From Pachysolen tannophilus NRRL Y-2460 (Eukaryota; Ascomycota; Pichiomycetes; Alaninales; Pachysolenaceae), in the NCBI GenBank assembly GCA_001661245.1, contig KV454013.1:1357590-1403675 (forward strand): a stretch of 46,086 bases of DNA, read 5' to 3'. The translations under genes and the position numbers were made by a program. Position 1 is the stretch's first letter. The number at the start of each line of letters is the position of its first letter. The notes under the pieces are model-generated. The model was not told where the DNA came from. It saw only the letters and a program-made list of their open reading frames with translations, and searched no databases. Shown in pieces: positions 41,369-46,086 of this stretch.

Positions 41369-43273
41369 ATGAGTTATAGAGGAAGAGGCGGAAGAGGCGG
41401 CAGATCTGGGTATGGTAATGGTGGTGCTAATACGTTGCCGAATCAGTCGACTATAAACAATTTTGTGCAGCAGAATTTGATTCCCGTAGAGATTAAAAAT
41501 TGGAATAATGCAACAAAAGATGATCTTGTTTCATTTATAAGTAGGAAAACAAGAATATCATTACAACAAGTTTCGGTGGATCAATCCACTGGTGCTGTGA
41601 TTGGGTATGTGAAAAATCAGAAGGAAGCTGAAGATTTATGTAATTGGACTGGAGTAAAATTTGCTGGTCAATCTTTACGTATAAATTTATCATCAATTAA
41701 TAATGGATTAAATAATTCAAATATTGGTATAAATCCAGGTACTTCATCAACAATTGATGCTTTAAAAGAATTTTTAAGAACAAGGTATAATCCTAATTTG
41801 AAAATGTTGGATTTAACAAATATGATGAATGATCAAGTTTTAATGAATCGAGGATTATTAGGTAATTCAACAACTTCAAGTACTTCTTCAAAAATGTTTA
41901 CAGCTTTAATGAAATTAGCTTCACAAGATATATCAATAATAGTAGAAACTGTTAATTTATCAAATAATAATTTTAATGATTTAAATTCAGGAATTTCAAT
42001 TTTAGGTACAACTTTCCCTCATTTATTAAATTTATCATTAGAAAATAATAAAATTTCAAAATTAAAATTTTTTGAAAATTGGAAAAATAAATTTAATAAT
42101 TTAAGAGAACTTGTATTAATTAATAATCCAATTTCTTCAATTAATAATTATCATTTTGAAATTATGAAATTTTTCCCTAAATTAATATTATTGGATGGAC
42201 AATATTTAAGAGATGAAACAAAATTATTAAAAATTTATCAATTTCCAGTATTAAATACTCCAATGTTTTTCGAAAATCAAGAAATTCAAAATATTTCAAC
42301 AAATTTTATTTCTAATTATTTAAAATTATGGGATTCAAATAGATTAGAATTATTACAATTATATTCATCACCAGAATCTCAATTTTCTTTACAAGTTGAT
42401 ACAACTGCTCCTTCAAAATTATCAAGTACAAGTTCAGAACATACTTCAAATTCATATTGGGCATATTATTTTTCAAATTCAAGAAATTTATTAAGAATTT
42501 CAAATGAAAGATCAAGAATGTCAAGATTATTTAAAGGTTCTGAAAAAATTTCAAAAATATTTAATTCATTACCAAAGACAAAACATTCAATTTTAGAAAA
42601 TCCAAATTTTTATTCTATAGAAAGTTGGTCTTATCCACAAATAAATGGAATAATAATAACTATACATGGAGAATTTGAAGAAATTGGTATTCCAGAAACT
42701 ACAAATGCCCCATCTGGTCCAAGAAGTAATTCTCATTTTAGAGGCGGCCATTCAAATAATGCTAGAGGAACACTAGCAAAAAGATCTTTTGATAGAACTT
42801 TTGTTGTGGTTCAAGTACCAAATGGTTCAATGATTATAGCATCTGATTTGTTATTAATAAAACCTTATGCAGGTTATGAATCTTGGAATAGTAAAAATAT
42901 CAATAATCCAAAACAAGAAGTACAAGCACAGTTAAATCCTCAAGAGCCACAACAAATAAACATTAATAATCAAGTATTACCACCACCAGCTATAGCAGTG
43001 ACTGGAACTCCACCTCCAGGGCAACAACAACAACAACAACAACAACAACAGCAACAACAACGATCAATGCTATTACAACAGCAAGTTCCAAACGATATAT
43101 TATCGAAATTGTCTATACAGCAGCAGCAATTACTAGCTAGGATCTTTGAAGAAACAAAGCTAAATGGAGAGTATTCGTTGATGTTGTGCCAACAAAGTAA
43201 CTGGGATTATAATCTGTGTTTACAAAGTTTTAAAAATTCACAAGGTAATATTCCACCAAGTGCTTATCAGTAG
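41369..43273 (+). CDS. MEX67: mRNA export receptor Mex67
   Basis: Mex67, with Mtr2, carries mRNPs through the nuclear pore. The 634 residues begin with an RGG-like start (MSYRGRGGRGGRSGYG). Next is an RNA-binding fold (IPVEIKNWNNATKDDLVSFI; VIGYVKNQKEAEDLCNW). Leucine-rich repeats follow (VETVNLSNNNFNDL, LNLSLENNKISKL, LRELVLINNPISS). The NTF2-like domain has NFISNYLKLWDSNRLELLQL, YSIESWSYPQINGIIITIHG and SFDRTFVVVQVPNGSMII. A Gln run precedes the C-terminal TAP-C/UBA-like domain (LSIQQQQLLARIFEETKLNG, SLMLCQQSNWDYN). The domain order is complete. The a-factor pair follows 435 bp downstream. Confidence 0.93.
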   Translation: MSYRGRGGRGGRSGYGNGGANTLPNQSTINNFVQQNLIPVEIKNWNNATKDDLVSFISRKTRISLQQVSVDQSTGAVIGYVKNQKEAEDLCNWTGVKFAGQSLRINLSSINNGLNNSNIGINPGTSSTIDALKEFLRTRYNPNLKMLDLTNMMNDQVLMNRGLLGNSTTSSTSSKMFTALMKLASQDISIIVETVNLSNNNFNDLNSGISILGTTFPHLLNLSLENNKISKLKFFENWKNKFNNLRELVLINNPISSINNYHFEIMKFFPKLILLDGQYLRDETKLLKIYQFPVLNTPMFFENQEIQNISTNFISNYLKLWDSNRLELLQLYSSPESQFSLQVDTTAPSKLSSTSSEHTSNSYWAYYFSNSRNLLRISNERSRMSRLFKGSEKISKIFNSLPKTKHSILENPNFYSIESWSYPQINGIIITIHGEFEEIGIPETTNAPSGPRSNSHFRGGHSNNARGTLAKRSFDRTFVVVQVPNGSMIIASDLLLIKPYAGYESWNSKNINNPKQEVQAQLNPQEPQQININNQVLPPPAIAVTGTPPPGQQQQQQQQQQQQQRSMLLQQQVPNDILSKLSIQQQQLLARIFEETKLNGEYSLMLCQQSNWDYNLCLQSFKNSQGNIPPSAYQ

Positions 43274-43708
43274 TAATAATACTTGATTTCAAAAATAATA
43301 CAAACAATTATTTTTCTAAAAAAAAAATAATAATAAAATATTAATATGTCTCGTTAACTCGTATATAGTCTAATAAAAAGTGAGAGTAAAAAGTTTTTTA
43401 TTTGTTTATAAAATAAACTGTCATTGTATATATCATTTTTTAAAATGTTTTCAAAAATTCAATATTTATTCATTTATATTGAACCCACCTTGGAGTCAAA
43501 GAAACTCATCATAAAAAATAAAAAAAAAATAATCTCTAAAGAAAAATTCTATTCTTTAATTCAACTAAGGCTAAGTGACCATTTGAAATTAAGGAACGCC
43601 CAGCTCAACTTCAAGAAGAAATAATAATAATAAGTAAATAAAAATAATTTAAAAATAGTCAAGCCTATCAATTTCACTTCCAACCTCGATATTTTTGTAG
43701 GGAAGTAT
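43274..43708. other. Intergenic region MEX67 / a-factor copy 1
   Basis: 435 bp between two convergent 3' ends. AT-rich with poly(A) runs. One open frame of about 66 codons (43424-43624, ATG start) is Lys/Ile-rich, matches nothing I know, and looks like chance in AT-rich DNA. Confidence 0.55.
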
Positions 43709-43828
43709 TCACGCAATAACACAACTGTAAGTAGTCAAGTACTTGCCATCGTAAAGAGCATTGTCAGCATTGTCCTTGTTCTTTTCAGATGGAGCAGCAG
43801 TTGAAATAAGTGGGTTTGATGGTTGCAT
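43709..43828 (-). CDS. MFA1: a-factor-type mating pheromone precursor, copy 1
   Basis: A 39-residue precursor on the minus strand, ATG at 43828, TGA at 43709-43711. It begins MQPSN, like S. cerevisiae a-factor (MQPST), and ends with the CaaX box CVIA identical to that of a-factor. So Cys36 should be farnesylated, the VIA removed and the Cys carboxymethylated (Ram1/Ram2, Ste24/Rce1, Ste14), with export by a Ste6-type ABC transporter. The middle has SEKNKDN, resembling SEKKDN before the Axl1 cleavage in a-factor. Cleavage after KDN or the following ADN would leave a 16- or 13-residue peptide ending in YLTTYSC. It differs from copy 2 only at residues 6, 7 and 10. The numbering MFA1/MFA2 is arbitrary. 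Confidence 0.9.
   Translation of the reverse strand: MQPSNPLISTAAPSEKNKDNADNALYDGKYLTTYSCVIA
43713..43800 (-). repeat. 88-bp perfect inverted repeat, left arm (a-factor copy 1)
   Basis: Coding nucleotides 29-116 of copy 1 are identical to those of copy 2 in opposite orientation. The partner arm is 45083-45170. Confidence 0.95.
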
Positions 43829-43914
43829 TATTGTTATATTTAAATAATTTAAAAGAATGTATTTTTTATATCTTTTTCCTTTAGTTGTTTAATAATTTAT
43901 TTTCAACGTATGAA

Positions 43915-43935
43915 CATTGTTTGTGATCAACAATG
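43915..43935. promoter_or_regulatory. Palindromic pair of HMG-type sites (CATTGTT-N7-AACAATG)
   Basis: Perfect 7-bp inverted repeat with 7-bp spacer. Each half matches WWCAAWG, the general HMG-box site. MATa2-type HMG activators drive a-specific genes in CUG-Ser yeasts, so this is a candidate; binding is inferred. Confidence 0.45.
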
Positions 43936-43949
43936 AGGAACATGATTCT

Positions 43950-43957
43950 TATTTATA
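43950..43957 (-). promoter_or_regulatory. TATA box of a-factor copy 1
   Basis: TATAAATA on the minus strand, 122 bp upstream of ATG 43828. The same octamer is upstream of copy 2. Confidence 0.55.
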
Positions 43958-44208
43958 CGTTCTTCATTTTCGGCTTGTGTAAGTTTTACTTTATCCCTTC
44001 CACTTAACTTAGTATGATTTTTCTATTTCCCTGAGATTGGATGCATATTAGTTTCATTTAATTTAACTTTAACAAGATATCCCAACCAACCTTTAAAAGT
44101 GTTTGGATCAAAGGAATATAAAATCTTTCATGCTGGAATATTATATTATAACCTCAAAAACTTTTTACCTTATATATATGATGTTTGATTTAGTGATGAT
44201 TAATTGAT

Positions 44209-44216
44209 ATGAAACA
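44209..44216 (+). promoter_or_regulatory. Pheromone response element-like ATGAAACA
   Basis: Exact match to the Ste12 site (A/T)TGAAACA known in S. cerevisiae, in the shared promoter. There is only one perfect copy. Confidence 0.4.
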
Positions 44217-44359
44217 AGGCTTCTTCAAACAAGCTTTTATCTTCACCTCTCTGTCCTTAGCTATCTCTTTACTCATTCAGAATCAATTTGCAAGCATAAA
44301 AGCTTGAAACGATTCTTTACAATGTTTGAAAGATAATTTGAAATGAAAAAATGAAATTT

Positions 44360-44369
44360 CCTCATTAGG
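44360..44369. promoter_or_regulatory. Mcm1-like site CCTCATTAGG
   Basis: CC-N6-GG with an A/T-leaning core (P-box type). ACAAT lies 5 bp further right (44375-44379). Mcm1 with an adjacent HMG site is the known arrangement for activated a-specific genes in Candida. The HMG half here is imperfect. Confidence 0.4.
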
Positions 44370-44898
44370 ACAACACAATTGAATTTTGTTGTAGTGGAGA
44401 TGCATGATTATGCATACGAATCATAATATGGTAAATTCTAAATAACAAATACAGATGAGAATCTAATGTTATCATCGACAACAAAGTATAGAGGAAAAGT
44501 TTAGATTTCTAAAGAAAGTTTTTAAGAATTTGAGGTAATTAACTTCTATGGTTTCCAATAATTTAGAATAAAATTGCATTTTTTTTAAAAAAAAAAATTA
44601 AAAATATATATATTTTTTTATTATTATTATTGTGGAAAAAGAGAAGCAAAGTATTAAACTTGAGGATTTATAATGTACATTAATTTAGTCAAGATTGATG
44701 TAAATGTAATAATAAAAACAAAACTTAGATTTAATTAATTTTTCAAAAAATTCCTCTTGAAGATTAATTAATTCCAAGTTTACACTTGAATGAAAAAAAA
44801 AAAGCGGAAAAGGGATTTCAAATCAAAACTAAGTGGATTCATCAAATTGATTAATCAAAGCCCTTGCAAAGGCAACAAAACAAGAAGAATGAAAACAA

Positions 44899-44906
44899 TA
44901 TAAATA
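44899..44906 (+). promoter_or_regulatory. TATA box of a-factor copy 2
   Basis: TATAAATA, 149 bp upstream of ATG 45055. Confidence 0.55.
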
Positions 44907-45054
44907 AGACAGTAATCTTCATCAAATAAACAGAAAAAAAAAGAAAAAATAGAAACTATTCTTTACTTTCTTTATCATTCATTATCATCATATAGACTCA
45001 AAACTCTTTGAGCATACTTTTAAACTATTCCAACTATTTTTCTAGAATTCAAAC

Positions 45055-45174
45055 ATGCAACCATCAAACGTTATTATTTCAGCTGCTGCTCCATCTGAAA
45101 AGAACAAGGACAATGCTGACAATGCTCTTTACGATGGCAAGTACTTGACTACTTACAGTTGTGTTATTGCTTAG
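45055..45174 (+). CDS. MFA2: a-factor-type mating pheromone precursor, copy 2
   Basis: 39 residues, ATG 45055, TAG 45172-45174. It reads MQPSNVIISAAAPSEKNKDN at the N-terminal half and ends YLTTYSCVIA, with the CaaX Cys at 36. Processing is expected as for copy 1, and the predicted mature C-terminal peptide is identical in both copies, so they should make the same pheromone. The gene is 120 nt long, divergently transcribed from copy 1. Coding nucleotides 29-116 are identical to copy 1 including synonymous sites, while the stop codons (TAG/TGA), the first-third codons and the flanks differ. It uses C-ending codons (AAC, TAC, GAC) more than its neighbours, suggesting strong expression. Confidence 0.9.
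   Translation: MQPSNVIISAAAPSEKNKDNADNALYDGKYLTTYSCVIA
45083..45170 (+). repeat. 88-bp perfect inverted repeat, right arm (a-factor copy 2)
   Basis: Identical to the reverse complement of 43713-43800, with a 1,282-bp spacer. Confidence 0.95.
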
Positions 45175-45910
45175 ATATGATGTCTTTGCTACAGTATAGG
45201 GTGGTTTTACTACATTTCTATTTCTTTTTTTTTTTCTTTATGATCACTTGCAACGTGATTACTGACGAGGGGCAGGAAAAACGTCTTTTTTAATTACAAA
45301 TTTCTTATTACTTACTATTTTTATTTTTTTCTTAATTACAATCTTTTAATCATTTTTAATTTAAATCTTAAAAAAAAATTTTTTTTCTTTATTTCTTTTA
45401 AGATTACATCATGTAGAATCATTGACTGAGTAAGGTTCTTAATACATTTAATTTTCCACAGGTTCACCTCAAAAATTTATTTATAAATATATTGAATAGC
45501 AAATCTAGAGGACTTAATGAATATTGTATTGCTTTTACAGATACATAAAAACCCACTTTTTTTTTATAAGTTATGTTCTTTGCGGGAAATAAAAGATTGA
45601 TCGGAAGATTAAATTGGATAAGCTTAGACTTCCAATCAGCTTATTGTTAGACAATATTCAATATAATAATATAATTGTATAATAAAATAAAAAAAAAACT
45701 CTCAACTCAACTCTACTCAACCGGCGGTTAAAAGAGGAAAGTAGTGCTTTAAATCACATAGTAAAAACACTAACAAATTTTTCTTTTTTCTTTTAATTTT
45801 GTCTTGTTTAGGTTTATAACAGAAAACCAGCAACTTGTTTATTTATATATTTATTTATATACATAAAATAAAAATTTTGCTTAGTGAAAATCAATTATTG
45901 TTTAATGTGG

Positions 45911-45964
45911 GCTTGAACCAAGCAAAGAAAAAAGTTTACTTGAATGTATTGTTCCAAGTAAACT
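45911..45964. repeat. Two neighbouring hairpins
   Basis: GCTTG (45911-45915)/CAAGC (45919-45923) with a 3-nt loop, then AGTTTACTTG (45933-45942)/CAAGTAAACT (45955-45964), a perfect 10-bp stem with a 12-nt loop. The repeated CTTG/CAAG cores make alternative pairings possible. Confidence 0.8.
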
Positions 45965-46020
45965 AGACCAAACTACGGGAATCCTTGTAATAATAGTTAA
46001 GTGGAATTTATTTTTTTTAT

Positions 46021-46070
46021 TCATGATAATCAAATATAATAATAGTGATTACAATATTTGATTATCATGA
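46021..46070. repeat. 17-bp perfect inverted repeat
   Basis: TCATGATAATCAAATAT (46021-46037) and its exact reverse complement (46054-46070) around a 16-nt spacer. It is followed by poly(T), so the RNA would look like a strong stem plus U-tract. It lies 16 bp from the window edge. Confidence 0.9.
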
Positions 46071-46086
46071 TTTTTTTTTTTATTTT

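Larger units (their letters stand above)
43829..45054. promoter_or_regulatory. Shared divergent promoter region of the two a-factor genes
   Basis: 1,226 bp with no gene. It holds TATAAATA boxes facing each gene (43950-43957 minus, 44899-44906 plus), a CATTGTT/AACAATG palindrome (43915-43935), one ATGAAACA (44209-44216) and a CC-N6-GG element (44360-44369). Outside the coding repeats the two flanks do not align with each other by eye. Confidence 0.7.
45175..46086. other. Gene-poor right end
   Basis: 912 bp, AT-rich, no recognised protein or RNA gene. It holds hairpins at 45911-45923, 45933-45964 and 46021-46070 and long A/T homopolymers (45369-45387). Confidence 0.55.

Noticed and set aside
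43424-43624. 66-codon frame between MEX67 and a-factor copy 1
   Set aside because: Lys/Ile/Asn composition expected from AT-rich DNA, no motif, and convergent 3' ends on both sides.
1-46086. tRNA, rRNA, CRISPR, transposon or LTR element
   Set aside because: Looked for T-loop-like GGTTCRANNCC, long direct repeats, terminal repeats, and reverse transcriptase or transposase motifs on both strands; none seen. A covariance or profile search could still find a small RNA gene.

Overview
This is 46 kb of an AT-rich, gene-dense ascomycete yeast nuclear genome (Saccharomycotina). Genes are about 0.5-4 kb and closely packed, there are few introns, and the spliced genes use GTAAGT/GTAAGA 5' sites and (T/A)ACTAA(C/T)-like branch sites. 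CTG codons are rare in conserved domains. Where they fall at recognisable positions (two sites in the aldehyde dehydrogenase, one in Nic96, one in the Med15 N-terminus, a seven-CTG run in Med15), serine fits better than leucine. This points to the CUG-Ser clade (Candida, Scheffersomyces, Lodderomyces and relatives). No species can be named. CTG positions should be read as Ser; residue quotations elsewhere are unaffected.

Layout, left to right: YPI1 (PP1 inhibitor, one intron), NIC96 (nucleoporin), a 2-oxoglutarate/Fe(II) dioxygenase, CHL1 (cohesion helicase), VHC1 (vacuolar cation-chloride cotransporter, internally inverted here), an unrecognised 187-residue protein, MED15/GAL11 (Mediator tail, one intron), RAD16 (repair ATPase/RING), NOT3/NOT5 (CCR4-NOT, one intron), LTP1 (low-molecular-weight phosphatase, two introns and a 21-nt exon), a GH3 beta-glucosidase, OPY2 (HOG pathway membrane anchor), a 373-base N gap, an ALD4/5-type mitochondrial aldehyde dehydrogenase, an MNN4-like mannosylphosphate regulator, an RGS-domain protein, NAT5, DAP1, SEC63, MEX67, and a divergent pair of 39-residue a-factor mating-pheromone precursors. 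The last 0.9 kb has no recognised gene but carries strong hairpins.

Two things stand out. First, VHC1 is interrupted by a 1,084-bp inversion (10499-11582). Returning that block to its native orientation makes both joints read in frame. Two opposite single-base homopolymer shifts lie inside the inverted block and nowhere else that I could see, so this is either a local assembly or consensus fault or a genuine young inversion. Second, 43709-45174 holds two head-to-head a-factor genes ending in CVIA. Each is only 120 nt, too short for usual gene callers. They share an 88-bp perfect inverted identity and a 1.2-kb promoter region with TATAAATA boxes on both sides, an ATGAAACA pheromone-response-like element, a palindromic pair of HMG-type sites and a CC-N6-GG Mcm1-like site.

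Most genes are housekeeping and unrelated in function. No transposon, LTR element, CRISPR array, rRNA or tRNA was recognised. All family assignments were made by reading motifs, without a database search.
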